DNA of 64,000 bases from Chryseobacterium oranimense. Its GTDB lineage: Bacteria > Bacteroidota > Bacteroidia > Flavobacteriales > Weeksellaceae. Position numbers and translations under genes: made by a program. A model generated the notes under the pieces. It saw nothing but the letters and a program-made list of their open reading frames with translations, was not told where the DNA came from and ran no database searches. The stretch's first letter is position 1. Every line of letters starts with the position of its first letter. The DNA lies in the NCBI RefSeq assembly GCF_900129755.1, contig NZ_FQWT01000005.1:186001-250000 (forward strand), read 5' to 3'. Below are positions 1 to 8,857 of this stretch, one piece after another.

Positions 1-88
1 TCATGTTTTCTTCCTGCGCGGAAAAAAATTGCAGCATCATTAAAAACAGAGCGGTGAGTAAAGATTTCATAATACTATTTTGTTTCAT
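1..88 (-). CDS. Secreted protein, N-terminal fragment (runs off left edge)
   Basis: Only the first 29 codons are in the window. The ATG (86-88) overlaps the prmA stop as TAATG, so it is probably translated as the next gene of the prmA operon; a second in-frame ATG lies at 68-70. The peptide has a few polar residues, then a hydrophobic core (LLTALFLMMLQFF) ending in SAQ, which looks like a Sec signal peptide cleaved after SAQ. Nothing can be said about the mature protein. Confidence 0.6.
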   Translation of the reverse strand, partial: MKQNSIMKSLLTALFLMMLQFFSAQEENM

Positions 89-915
89 TATTTTTCCAGC
101 AGCAGGCTTACCCACTCTTCACGCTGCAGCTTCTTTTTAAGCTCTAAACCGCTTTCCTTGCAAACTTCCAGAATATCATCCACATCGAAGAAGCAAAGAC
201 CGGACAACAGCAATTTTCCACCGTCATTCATTACAGAAACATAGGTTGGAATGTCAGAAATCAGGATATTCCTGTTGATATTGGCCAGAATAATATCGAA
301 CTTTTCTTTTCCCAGATTTTCTGCGGTTCCCAGTTCAATATCAAGCTCAACATTGTTTCTTGCTGCATTTTCTTTTGAATTTTCCACAGACCATTCATCA
401 ATATCAATCGCTTTGGTATCTCCTGCTCCTATCTGCTTTGCATAAATCGCAAGAACCGAAGTTCCGCAACCCATATCCAGTACTTTTTTACCTTTAAAAT
501 CAATATCCATCATCTGCTGGATCATCAGGTGTGTGGTAGGATGGTGACCTGTCCCGAATGACATTTTCGGCTGAATAATAATTTCATGCATGCCTGGTAC
601 GGATTCATGGAATTCGGCACGGATCATCACTTTATCATCAATATTGATGGGTGAAAAGTTCTTTTCCCATTCTTCATTCCAGTTGATGTTCGGCATTTCC
701 TCGAAAGTATAGCTGATCTGAACATTCTCGTTTTCAAAAATAGGAAGAGACTTCAGATCTTCTTCTTTAAACAGTTCTTTCTGAATATATCCTAAAATTC
801 CGTCAATTTCTTCGGTAAAGCTGTCGAAGCCTATTTCAATAAGCTCTGCCATCAGAATCTCGTTCCATGGCTGCAATGGAGAAATCTTGAAATTGAATTC
901 TAAATAATTTTGCAT
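88..915 (-). CDS. prmA: Ribosomal protein L11 methyltransferase
   Basis: PrmA trimethylates ribosomal protein L11 using S-adenosylmethionine in the cytoplasm. The 275-residue length is normal for the Bacteroidota form. Residues 118-128 carry the PrmA signature MSFGTGHHPTT. The SAM-binding motif VLDMGCGTS lies at 145-153, followed by an acidic ribose-binding stretch (AIDIDEWS). An NxxR-type segment, LANINRNIL, substitutes for the usual N6-MTase-like NPPY loop, as in other PrmA proteins. The N-terminal half is the L11-binding domain. A TATTTTTG -7 box lies at 934-941, about 20 bp before the start codon. The downstream secreted protein overlaps its stop codon. Confidence 0.93.
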   Translation of the reverse strand: MQNYLEFNFKISPLQPWNEILMAELIEIGFDSFTEEIDGILGYIQKELFKEEDLKSLPIFENENVQISYTFEEMPNINWNEEWEKNFSPINIDDKVMIRAEFHESVPGMHEIIIQPKMSFGTGHHPTTHLMIQQMMDIDFKGKKVLDMGCGTSVLAIYAKQIGAGDTKAIDIDEWSVENSKENAARNNVELDIELGTAENLGKEKFDIILANINRNILISDIPTYVSVMNDGGKLLLSGLCFFDVDDILEVCKESGLELKKKLQREEWVSLLLEK

Positions 916-933
916 GTAGTAAATAATTTAGTG

Positions 934-941
934 CAAAAATA
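934..941 (-). promoter_or_regulatory. prmA promoter -7 box
   Basis: Read on the minus strand this is TATTTTTG, a match to the Bacteroidota TAnnTTTG -7 element, about 20 bp upstream of the prmA ATG. No clear TTG -33 element is visible. Confidence 0.5.
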
Positions 942-1090
942 AGGATGTTATTATTGTTAAAAAAATTGAAGTGACATGAGTATTGTTATTTTGAGGATAA
1001 TCATTTATTTTAATCGCAAGGATGCAAAGTTTTTTAATATGCTTTACATCTTTTAAGACCGCGAAGGCATTACACTTAGCAACGGGTGAA

Positions 1091-1160
1091 ATTTTTTATT
1101 TTGGCTAAAGCCTGGTGAATTTATACCCATTAAAAAAGCGGGCTAAAGCCCGCTCCTATT
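1091..1160 (+). repeat. GGCTAAAGCC palindromic intergenic repeat, copy 1
   Basis: About 70 bp containing TTTTGGCTAAAGCC, a variable middle, then the palindrome CGGGCTAAAGCCCG and TCCTATT. The same element occurs inverted at 15301-15368 with the same order and spacing of blocks. It fills the 316-bp gap between prmA and the SDR gene. The gap also contains short 'cgcaaggatgcaaag'-type sequence at about 1015-1030. I see no gene there. Confidence 0.7.
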
Positions 1161-1231
1161 GAAAATATGTTTACCGTTTTTAATTACTTTGTTCAATGAT
1201 CTTGCATCACGAATCCCGTAACCCGCAACAT

Positions 1232-1945
1232 CTAAGGATTCGTAGAAAAAATAGAACCGTTCGCAATCAGTGCTCTTCTGTTCATCTTTAAAATATCCCT
1301 TACCCATTCTGCAAAATCTTCAGGCTGAAGTACTTTATCCGGATTTCCGTCGGTAAGTCCACTCTGGATGCTTAAATCGGAGGCAATTGTGCTTGGTGTT
1401 AAAGTGATGACACGGATATTCTGCTTTCTCCATTCCGCCATCATAGACTGCGACAGGGAAACTACGGCTGCTTTTGATGCCGCGTAGGCTGACATGTTGG
1501 GACCGCCTTTCAAACCTGCTGTAGAAGCCACATTTACAATATCTCCTTCTCCTTTAGCTTTCATAAACGGATAAGCTGCTTTTGCAGCGTAGTAAACTCC
1601 GAACAGGTTGGTTTTAATTACCTGCTCCCAGGTTTCAGAAGGCATTTCCTCGATAGTTCCAAAATCCCCGATCCCTGCGTTGTTGATCAGAATATCAATC
1701 CCTCCCAACTGTTCTGCCAAAGATTCTATCCCGGCTTTTACCTGAATTTCATTATCTACAGAAAAAACTGCATAGGTAGAGTTCACTCCCAGCTTTTTGA
1801 TCTCCTCCACGGTCATTTTAAGGTTTTCCTCATTTCTGCCGGTAATGGCAACGTGCACTCCTTCATTGGCCAAAGCCAGGGCCACTGCTTTTCCAAGTCC
1901 TCTTCCGCCACCGGTTACGATGGCATTTTTTCCGCTTATATTCAT
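1232..1945 (-). CDS. SDR-family oxidoreductase (FabG-like)
   Basis: A classical short-chain dehydrogenase/reductase of 237 residues. It shows the cofactor motif TGGGRGLG (11-18), the structural NNAG (88-91) and the catalytic Ser141, Tyr154 and Lys158 (YAASK). Arg37 after strand 2 (TGRNEE) suggests NADP(H) preference. It most resembles 3-oxoacyl-ACP reductase-like SDRs, but substrate cannot be read from sequence. It stands alone; fatty-acid genes are not adjacent, so a role as the main FabG is doubtful. A TAAATTTG -7 box sits at 1967-1974, giving a short leader. Confidence 0.85.
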   Translation of the reverse strand: MNISGKNAIVTGGGRGLGKAVALALANEGVHVAITGRNEENLKMTVEEIKKLGVNSTYAVFSVDNEIQVKAGIESLAEQLGGIDILINNAGIGDFGTIEEMPSETWEQVIKTNLFGVYYAAKAAYPFMKAKGEGDIVNVASTAGLKGGPNMSAYAASKAAVVSLSQSMMAEWRKQNIRVITLTPSTIASDLSIQSGLTDGNPDKVLQPEDFAEWVRDILKMNRRALIANGSIFSTNP

Positions 1946-1966
1946 AATACTATTGTTTCGTTACTG

Positions 1967-1974
1967 CAAATTTA
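1967..1974 (-). promoter_or_regulatory. SDR gene promoter -7 box
   Basis: TAAATTTG on the minus strand, a perfect TAnnTTTG, 21 bp upstream of the SDR start codon. No convincing TTG at the -33 position. Confidence 0.45.
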
Positions 1975-2088
1975 CGAAAGAACATTTTTAAAGAACCGAT
2001 AGAATCCGGATTTAACCGAATTTTAATAGTAAACTGTGGTTTTCATACAAGCAACAAGGATTTTTAAGACTTAAGTTATTTTAGGGTT

Positions 2089-2267
2089 TAAGGTTTAATA
2101 TTTAAAGTTTAAGGTTCAAGGTCCAAGGTCCAAGGTTTAAAGTTTAAGGATAAAATTCACGTAAGTTCTAAGAAACCGGAGGTATCATTCTGCAAAAATT
2201 CGTCGGATCAAAATTCCCCTCCCATGGAGGGGTGGCGAAAATTGAAAGAATTTTTGACGGGGTGGTT
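2089..2267 (+). repeat. Palindromic dispersed element with heptad arm, copy A
   Basis: The 413-bp gap between the SDR gene and the phosphoesterase holds a composite repeat. Its left part (2089-2155) is degenerate 7-bp tandem repeats of the AAGTTTA/AGGTCCA type. Its right part (2193-2256) is a palindromic core with outer arms CAAAAATTC (2193-2201) and GAATTTTTG (2248-2256) and an inner hairpin CCCCTCC-CAT-GGAGGGG. The whole element recurs inverted at 21163-21320, between kdpD and the Kdp porin. No reading frame is conserved between copies. Confidence 0.8.
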
Positions 2268-2292
2268 TACAAGCATAGCCATTTCAAGTTCT

Positions 2293-2325
2293 CAAAAAAA
2301 CAAAACCGGCTTATGAAACCGGTTT
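2293..2325 (-). terminator. Terminator of the SusCD-phosphoesterase operon
   Basis: On the minus strand AAACCGG and CCGGTTT form a stem with a short loop, followed by a T-rich run (TGTTTTTTTG). It lies about 35 bp beyond the phosphoesterase stop codon. Confidence 0.75.
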
Positions 2326-2358
2326 CTGAATAGAAAGTATAGTAAAAAAAATAAAAAG

Positions 2359-3948
2359 CTATGGAATAAGAACCGCATTCTGCACCTCGAATTCTTCTGA
2401 AGCCGTAAACTGATTTCCGTACATATCATAAGCTCTCACCTCAAGGGTATGTTTTCCTAAAGCTAACTTCTTAGGGAAACCTGCAGTCCATATATGTTTT
2501 GATAGTTCAGGATTGGAAGGTCTTTTGCCTGGAAACAACGTTTGTGTTGAATCCCATTTAAATACGGAAAGGGCAAAATTCGGATCTACTGATTCGTCGT
2601 ACTCCATTTCTTCCCAGTTTCCGTTGTCAATTTTGTATTCTACCTTGTCTTTTTTGCTTCCTATGAAGAAGTTGGCCAGAATTTTCGCAGAAGTTTTTGA
2701 AGGAAAAGGAATGACTTTCGGAACATATAAATTGATCTGATAATCTTCCGGTTTTCCGGCTGTTTTGTATTTAACCTTATATTGATTATCGTTAAAGCTG
2801 ATGAATGAGTATCCTTTTGCAGTTCCGTCTCTCATGGTTGAAGTAGGCAGTCCTATCTCATCGGATGTTCCTGACCACCAGTCGCCGCAAGTGGTTCCCA
2901 CATTGTATTCATGAAGGTCTTTTGAACCGTTCCAGCCGGCTTGTTTTCCATAGAAAATCTGTTGCTGGATGTGCGTGTGCGCCGATAAAATCAGAGCATT
3001 CTTAAAAGGAGTCAGGTAATCGAATAATTTCTGACGGTCTGAGTTTCTGAAATTATCTTCGTTCTTATGTTCCAAAGGAATATGGAAAGAAACAACGATG
3101 AGTTTGTTTTTATCAACCAGTTTCAGATCGTTTTCAACAAATTTCAGCTGGTCTTCACGGAATCCGCCCCAGTAACCTTTACCATCTCTCGGGTCCGGAT
3201 ACAGAATATCATCCAGAATAATAAAGTGTACATTTCCATAATTGAAGGAATAATTGGCCGGACCGAAATTGGACTCAAAGGTTTCATCTGAGAAACGGTC
3301 TTCTTTGGCATCGTAATTCATATCATGATTTCCCATGACATTATACCACGGAAGTCCAATCTCTTTCATCACATCGGCATAAGGTTTTTGGAGACTCAGA
3401 TTATCTCCTACCAGGTCCCCTAAACTGATTCCCAATACTGCATTTTTCTTGGTACTTTTTACTTCATTCACTATCGCTCTTTTGAAATAATCAAGCTCTT
3501 TTTCCGTGTAAGGCTGCGGGTCCCCGAAAACAAGAATATCAAAGTTTTTGCTTTCGTCTTTTTTATAAAGCGGGAAATTCAGTTCTTTCGGAAGCTCCCC
3601 TGTTGGTGCAGTTCCTTTGTATTTAAAATCAGCAGGTGAACCTTTTGGCTTATGATGGTAGTAGAATTGCGGAAGATTATTAGCATTCAAAGCAGTCTGG
3701 TATCCTGACGGCTTGATGACAAAGATCGTCTGATCTTCCTGAACCGGCAGGCTGTATCTCCCGTTTTTATCGGTAAGGACCACCTGGATTCCATTGGATA
3801 CTGAAACGCCTTCAATTCCTTTTTCCCGGTTTTCTTTTTTCTGGTTCTTATTACCATCTTCAAACACATATCCTGAAACGGAATCCTGTGCAAACGCCAT
3901 TGCCGAAACCAATACGCAAGGCATTAAAAGTTTTATCCTGATACTCAT
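2359..3948 (-). CDS. Secreted calcineurin-like phosphoesterase, three-domain
   Basis: A 529-residue exported metallophosphoesterase with signal peptide (1-20, ending AFAQ). Residues 25-90 are a small beta domain of the SdrD/CarboxypepD type (GYVFEDGNKNQ, DKNGRYSLP), as in the MetallophosN domain. The catalytic domain has GDPQ (142-145), GDLVGD (177-182), GNHD (206-209), His289 and SAHTH (322-326), matching the calcineurin metal ligands except that the first motif is DxQ instead of DxH. Residues from about 360 form the C-terminal MetallophosC-like domain. It lies 35 bp after susD and is the last gene of the operon, so it likely hydrolyses a phosphoester taken up by the SusCD pair. The exact substrate is unknown. 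Confidence 0.85.
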   Translation of the reverse strand: MSIRIKLLMPCVLVSAMAFAQDSVSGYVFEDGNKNQKKENREKGIEGVSVSNGIQVVLTDKNGRYSLPVQEDQTIFVIKPSGYQTALNANNLPQFYYHHKPKGSPADFKYKGTAPTGELPKELNFPLYKKDESKNFDILVFGDPQPYTEKELDYFKRAIVNEVKSTKKNAVLGISLGDLVGDNLSLQKPYADVMKEIGLPWYNVMGNHDMNYDAKEDRFSDETFESNFGPANYSFNYGNVHFIILDDILYPDPRDGKGYWGGFREDQLKFVENDLKLVDKNKLIVVSFHIPLEHKNEDNFRNSDRQKLFDYLTPFKNALILSAHTHIQQQIFYGKQAGWNGSKDLHEYNVGTTCGDWWSGTSDEIGLPTSTMRDGTAKGYSFISFNDNQYKVKYKTAGKPEDYQINLYVPKVIPFPSKTSAKILANFFIGSKKDKVEYKIDNGNWEEMEYDESVDPNFALSVFKWDSTQTLFPGKRPSNPELSKHIWTAGFPKKLALGKHTLEVRAYDMYGNQFTASEEFEVQNAVLIP

Positions 3949-3983
3949 ATCTTTTCTTAATTTTTTATTTATTAATTCTTAGC

Positions 3984-5426
3984 TTATTTATTCCACCACA
4001 TTTTTACATTGATATCATCGCCGCCCATCTGCTGAACTGCAGCCTGGTAATTGGCTGTATTCAATACCTTAGGATTGGGTGGATACATTAACCTGCTTGG
4101 CATAGCACTCCCGTTCAGAAGACCTCCATTATTGGGAAGTACGGGGAATCCGGTTCTTCTTTTTTCAAACCACTGCTGCTGATCCACAAAGAAAAGTGCC
4201 ACATATTTCTGAATCATGATTCTTTCCATTTCAGGTTTATAAGCTACGTTGGCATTGCTGAAATAATTAGCCGGCATCACCGCTCCCCACTGTTCAATGG
4301 CTGCTTTTACTCCATTCTCGTAATACGTCTGTGCACTTCCCTGGATGATTCCTTTGAAGGCAAGCTCTGAAAGAATAAACTGAAGTTCAGCATACGGATA
4401 GACAAGAATTTTCAAAGGTGCTTTGGCAAGATTCTGATTAAGGTTTGAAGGCTGATAGTCGAAAGTGGTTCCGAAAGCGTATCCTGAAGGTGCTCCTTTA
4501 TACCCTATATTGACATTGTTCAAATCTTTTGCCTGCGAGAAAAACATCGCTAAACGCGGATCGTTGTTGGCTTTCAATGTCGTTACAAAAAATTCTGAGG
4601 CTGCTCTTCCGGTGGTAAAATCCTGGGGTCTGGCGATAGGCGGCATCAGAGGGGAAACTCCGGTGATATCCAGCTTTGCACCATCGGCATTACTTTGAAA
4701 AACAGGATATACGGTAGGATTACTGATAATTTCCTGAATTCTTGCATAAACATTCACTTCACCATTTTTACTTAAGATCCTTGTCAGCAGTCTTAAAGAA
4801 AGCGAATTACAAAATTTTTTCCAGTTGGTGATTCCGTTCGCATCCGATTCCGCTTTATAAAACAGGTCATTCCCTGCAAGCACTTTATTGGTAATGAAAA
4901 GAGAATTGGCTGTTTTCAGATCATCCAGCAGATGTACATAAATATCTCTTTGTCTGTCAAATTTAGGCTGTAAAATCCCGTCATCCAGTTTGGAAGCTTC
5001 AGAGAAAGGAACATCACCATAGGTGTCTGTAAGATTGGAATAGATCCAGGCATTCAGAACCAACGCAATGGCTTCGTAGTTTTTATCCCCTTCTTCAACA
5101 GCGGCTCTTCTCAGGTCGTCTACCTGCTTCAGCCAGCGGTAAGAATTATTCCAGAATCCGGCACCTGTATTTTCGGTGATATAGTAACGGCTCAAAGAGT
5201 TGCCTTCATTGGGAAAATCCAGAGATACCTGCATCAGGTCGAATGTAAAATCATTGGCCCTGTTATAGCCTACTGAGGCCATATTGTACTGAATAGGAAC
5301 CAGCAGGGAACTTGCCACCGGCTTATTGATCCTGCTCTGGTCTTTATTGATCTCATCAAGGCTTCTGTCGCACGACACAGCTCCCAAAAGCATGAGAAAT
5401 GAAGATATATAGATAAGTTTTTTCAT
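3984..5426 (-). CDS. SusD/RagB-family lipoprotein (SusD-like_2 type)
   Basis: A 480-residue outer-membrane lipoprotein with lipobox ending at Cys19 (LGAVSC). SusD proteins form the surface lid over a SusC transporter and bind the imported ligand. The sequence follows the SusD-like_2 pattern: an early NKDQSRINKP segment, an N-terminal alpha-helical TPR-like part, and the family's YPYAELQFILSELAFKG helix at about 345-360. Its start is 11 bp after the susC stop, the standard SusC-SusD operon order. The neighbouring phosphoesterase and phosphate-type boxes suggest an organophosphate ligand rather than a glycan; that is inference. Confidence 0.88.
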   Translation of the reverse strand: MKKLIYISSFLMLLGAVSCDRSLDEINKDQSRINKPVASSLLVPIQYNMASVGYNRANDFTFDLMQVSLDFPNEGNSLSRYYITENTGAGFWNNSYRWLKQVDDLRRAAVEEGDKNYEAIALVLNAWIYSNLTDTYGDVPFSEASKLDDGILQPKFDRQRDIYVHLLDDLKTANSLFITNKVLAGNDLFYKAESDANGITNWKKFCNSLSLRLLTRILSKNGEVNVYARIQEIISNPTVYPVFQSNADGAKLDITGVSPLMPPIARPQDFTTGRAASEFFVTTLKANNDPRLAMFFSQAKDLNNVNIGYKGAPSGYAFGTTFDYQPSNLNQNLAKAPLKILVYPYAELQFILSELAFKGIIQGSAQTYYENGVKAAIEQWGAVMPANYFSNANVAYKPEMERIMIQKYVALFFVDQQQWFEKRRTGFPVLPNNGGLLNGSAMPSRLMYPPNPKVLNTANYQAAVQQMGGDDINVKMWWNK

Positions 5427-5437
5427 TGTTCTGATTT

Positions 5438-8410
5438 TTAAAATTTAACGTTTAACTGTATACCGACTGTTCTTGAAGAAGGCAGCTGCCCCATTTCTAT
5501 CCCCGGAGTAATGGTAGAATCATCAAGGGTTGCCGCCTCGGGATCAAACAATGGGAACTTCGTCCACATCCAAAGGTTTCTTCCAAACAGGGCAAGGGTA
5601 ATATCCGTAACCTTCAAAGGATCAACGATCGATTTAGGGAATGAATAGGAAATCCTGGCATCTCTAAGCTTGATGAATGATGTATCGAATGAATTGGTTT
5701 CCACATTCGCTCTTCTGTAATAATCGCCGTAATAAGTGGGCACAGGAACCCCTTTCGTATTGGGTGAAAAGCTTCCGTCAGGGTTCTGAACCACTCCCTG
5801 CCCTACAATAAGGCCATTCGGATTATCTCTTCCCCAAAGGGTATGCTCAAGTTTCCCCTGCTCAGACATTTTGTGGTGTGACTGGGAATATGCAATTCCT
5901 TTGTACTGCCCGTCAAATGAGAAGCTTAACGTAATATTTTTATATTTAAATTCGTTCTGAAGGCCCGCTCTCCATTTCGGATAGGCATTTCCTATCTTTT
6001 TCATTTCCGTTGGCTTTGCCGTCAATCCGTCGCTACCGTAAATTACCTGTCCGTCCGGAGAATACATCAGGCCATAACCGTACATATCTCCCAGTGAACC
6101 ACCTACTACAGCATTATAATACACTACACCTCCTACACTCCCAATGGTGTAAGGCTCGCCGTGGAATTCTTCAGGAAGGGAAAGAATTTTATTCCTGTTC
6201 ATAGACCAGTTGGCGCTTACATTCCAGGAGAAGTTTTTATTCTTGACCGGATAAGCATTTAAGGTCATTTCAATTCCTCTGTTTCTGATCTCTCCTGCAT
6301 TAATAATCCTTTTGTTATAGCCTACTTCATACAATACGGGGATGACAATAGTCTGATTTTTGGAATTGTTCTGATACGCCGTAATGTTAAAGTTTAATCT
6401 GTTTTTAAGGATCGTAAAATCCATCCCGCCTTCCATATTGGTGATCATTTCAGGTTTCAGATCAGGATTGGGATACAGCAACGGAGATTCTACGGAACCT
6501 GTAAACGAGCTGTTTTCATAGTATTTATCCAACATGTAATTGTAGGTATCGTTTCCTACCTTTGACCATGAAAGTCGCAGTTTCCAGAAATTAAACTGGT
6601 CTGATTTCATTTTAAAAATATCAGACAGAACAAAAGATGATGACACGGACGGGTAGAAATAAGACCTGTTGTGCTTAGGAAGTGTACTGCTCCAGTCATT
6701 TCTTGCGGTAACATCTACAAAAACAAGGTCTTTATAGCTAAAATTCGCCAGTGCATACATACTGTTCACCTGATTGTCATTAGGCTTCGGAAGCTTATTA
6801 TCCAGTGCAATGGCATTGGTCAGCTGGTATACTCCTGCTTTATTAAGTCCTATCGCCCTGTAATCGCTCATAGTCTGCTCATAATATCTTATGTTTCCTC
6901 CGGCAGAAGCAGTTACGCCAAAGTCTCCGAATTTATTTTTATAGGTAAATAAAATATCGTTATTCAAATCTAAATACTTGATGTACTGCTCCCTGTAATA
7001 GCCTTTCAGGTAATTAGCAGAGCTCCAGGGCCTTCTCTGGGTACGGAACTCATTGCTCCATTCCAGACCGGATTTGAAAGCAACATCAAAGTTTTTTGCA
7101 AACTGGTAATTCAGGTTAATATTTCCGGTAATGATCTTCTTGTTTGTGGAATTCAGGTTCTCATATGCAATAAGATAGGGATTATCGATATAGGAGCTGA
7201 ATGGATGGATCTGGTCTACCTGCTCCTGCCCGTTCTTCCAGATAGGTCTGTACCATGCCAGGTCTACGTTTGGATTCTGAAAGATCATGAAATAGGAGAT
7301 CGACTGGTTGTTATAGCCCGTGGCCGGAAGATTATCACTTTTGGTCTGGCTGAAATTCAACTTGGTCCCCACTCTTAATTTACTGCTCATCTTATGATCA
7401 ACGGAAACAGCTGCATTTAGCCTGTCGAAGCCTGTATTCGGCATCATCCATTCATTTTTAAGATAAGAAAGGGATGACCTGAAGGCCGTAGTTTCATTAG
7501 AATGTTCTAAGGATAAACTGTTTGAATAGGTGCTTCCGGTCTGCCAGAAATCTTTAATATTATTTTTATAAGGTCTCCAGAGCTGTCTTTCTTTGCTTTG
7601 TCCTTCTACCGAAGGATCGTACTGAAAGTAATACTGCCCGTCAAATTTTGGCCCGAATGCGCTGCTGGTTGATCCTGTATTTACCCCATCTGCGGAAGCT
7701 CCGTATGAGTAGTAATAGTTCCCTGCTTTGTCTTTCTGCATTGTTCCCTGTCCGTATTCATATTGGTAATCCGGCCATTTTAGAACGCTGTCGAAGCTGG
7801 TATAGGAGTTTAAGGTGATCTGTATTTTCCCTTTTTTTGTTTTTCCGGATTTGGTGGTGATCATAATGGCTCCCCTGGAACCTCTGGAACCGTACAATGC
7901 CGATGCACTCGGTCCTTTCAGAACGGTAACGGATTCGATATCTTCCGGGTTGATGCTGTTGAAACTGTCCCCGTAATCGATAGGAAGGTCACCTCCCGAA
8001 CCGGCGCCGTAGGCCGAAGTACCGGTTCCTGTTTTCCTGTCACTTAAAGGCACACCGTCTACAACGATCAGCGCCCCGTTATTACCCATGTTCATAGAAA
8101 CGTCTCCACGAAGTGTAATACGGCTGGTTCCCAAAGGTCCGGCGCCTGCTGTCTGAACTTTCAGCCCGGCTACTTTTCCTTCCAAAGCCTGCGCCCAGTT
8201 ATTGTTCTGGGTTTTGAGAATTTCTTCTGATTTGATGGTCTGAGTAGAATATCCCAAAGACTTATCATGTCTCTTGATTCCCAGAGCGGTGACCACCACC
8301 TCATCAATGCCTTTTACAGTATCTTTTTTTACCTTCTGCTGAGCCGCCAGATTGACGCTGACTAATCCTAACAGCGACAATACCAGCAGTTTTTGTGTCT
8401 CTTTACGCAT
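5438..8410 (-). CDS. SusC/RagA-family TonB-linked outer membrane protein
   Basis: A 990-residue TonB-dependent transporter. The signal peptide ends at about residue 23 (NLAAQ). The TonB-box segment IDEVVVTALGI follows almost at once, then the plug (VAGLKVQTAG, GALIVVDGVPL, SVTVLKGPSASALYGSRGSRG) and a 22-strand barrel ending in a terminal Phe (NVKF), as BAM substrates do. Most SusC proteins have a CarboxypepD_reg-like domain of about 80 residues before the TonB box; it is absent here. The gene is first of the SusC-SusD-phosphoesterase operon and is preceded by a TAATTTTG box and 11-bp-phased TTTAACA repeats. Confidence 0.92.
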   Translation of the reverse strand: MRKETQKLLVLSLLGLVSVNLAAQQKVKKDTVKGIDEVVVTALGIKRHDKSLGYSTQTIKSEEILKTQNNNWAQALEGKVAGLKVQTAGAGPLGTSRITLRGDVSMNMGNNGALIVVDGVPLSDRKTGTGTSAYGAGSGGDLPIDYGDSFNSINPEDIESVTVLKGPSASALYGSRGSRGAIMITTKSGKTKKGKIQITLNSYTSFDSVLKWPDYQYEYGQGTMQKDKAGNYYYSYGASADGVNTGSTSSAFGPKFDGQYYFQYDPSVEGQSKERQLWRPYKNNIKDFWQTGSTYSNSLSLEHSNETTAFRSSLSYLKNEWMMPNTGFDRLNAAVSVDHKMSSKLRVGTKLNFSQTKSDNLPATGYNNQSISYFMIFQNPNVDLAWYRPIWKNGQEQVDQIHPFSSYIDNPYLIAYENLNSTNKKIITGNINLNYQFAKNFDVAFKSGLEWSNEFRTQRRPWSSANYLKGYYREQYIKYLDLNNDILFTYKNKFGDFGVTASAGGNIRYYEQTMSDYRAIGLNKAGVYQLTNAIALDNKLPKPNDNQVNSMYALANFSYKDLVFVDVTARNDWSSTLPKHNRSYFYPSVSSSFVLSDIFKMKSDQFNFWKLRLSWSKVGNDTYNYMLDKYYENSSFTGSVESPLLYPNPDLKPEMITNMEGGMDFTILKNRLNFNITAYQNNSKNQTIVIPVLYEVGYNKRIINAGEIRNRGIEMTLNAYPVKNKNFSWNVSANWSMNRNKILSLPEEFHGEPYTIGSVGGVVYYNAVVGGSLGDMYGYGLMYSPDGQVIYGSDGLTAKPTEMKKIGNAYPKWRAGLQNEFKYKNITLSFSFDGQYKGIAYSQSHHKMSEQGKLEHTLWGRDNPNGLIVGQGVVQNPDGSFSPNTKGVPVPTYYGDYYRRANVETNSFDTSFIKLRDARISYSFPKSIVDPLKVTDITLALFGRNLWMWTKFPLFDPEAATLDDSTITPGIEMGQLPSSRTVGIQLNVKF

Positions 8411-8426
8411 ATCCTTTTTGTTTGCG

Positions 8427-8495
8427 CAAAATTAAAACGACATTACCGGGATGGCTTTAACACGGTTTTAACATTTATTAAAATATTATTAAACA
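8427..8495 (-). promoter_or_regulatory. susC promoter with Pho-box-like direct repeats
   Basis: The -7 box TAATTTTG is at 8427-8434 on the minus strand. Starting 22 bp further upstream are four repeats with exact 11-bp phasing: TTTAACA at 8456 and 8467, TTAAAAT at 8478 and TTAAACA at 8489 (plus-strand reading). Direct repeats at 11 bp placed over the -33 region are the layout of PhoB/OmpR-family activator sites. The same layout precedes the TonB receptor at 12753. Confidence 0.55.
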
Positions 8496-8785
8496 AAATA
8501 TGAACATAAGTTTAACATATAATATAAGTAATTGATAAATAAACAGTTAAGTAATTAATGATTTTTAATATTATTTTACAGCCTCATTCCTGTATCTTTA
8601 TTGTCTTTCTCTGAGAAAATAAACAAAACCTCTTTAAACAGGAGAAATATCTACTTCAAGCACTGGATAAAGTTTTGTTTAACGCAAAGGTTTAATTTTT
8701 ATAACACGGATTGGAAAATGCAAAGAAGGAATCCATCTTCGATTGATTTGACTAAGCGAAAGTATGATCCTATGTTTCTTATATT
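8496..8785. other. Gene-free AT-rich spacer
   Basis: Between the susC regulatory repeats and the glycerophosphodiesterase terminator there is AT-rich sequence with no coding-like frame. A 62-codon plus-strand frame (8601-8789) lacks a ribosome-binding context and runs into the terminator stem; I regard it as chance. A fragment 'aacgcaaaggtttaattttt' resembles the degenerate repeat seen near 1015. Confidence 0.5.
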
Positions 8786-8787
8786 AT

Positions 8788-8820
8788 AAAAAAGCCTGCC
8801 CCTAAAAAGAGACAGGCTGT
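8788..8820 (-). terminator. Terminator after glycerophosphodiesterase
   Basis: On the minus strand AGCCTG...CAGGCT pairs around a T-rich loop and is followed by TTTTTT. It lies about 40 bp after the gene's stop codon and separates the TonB receptor-phosphodiesterase operon from susC. Confidence 0.8.
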
Positions 8821-8857
8821 ACATTTGAAGATTTGCTTGATTTTCAGGGCAAATCTG

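Noticed and set aside
8601..8789. 62-codon plus-strand frame before the phosphodiesterase terminator
   Set aside because: No ribosome-binding context, no motif, and it runs into the stem of a terminator.
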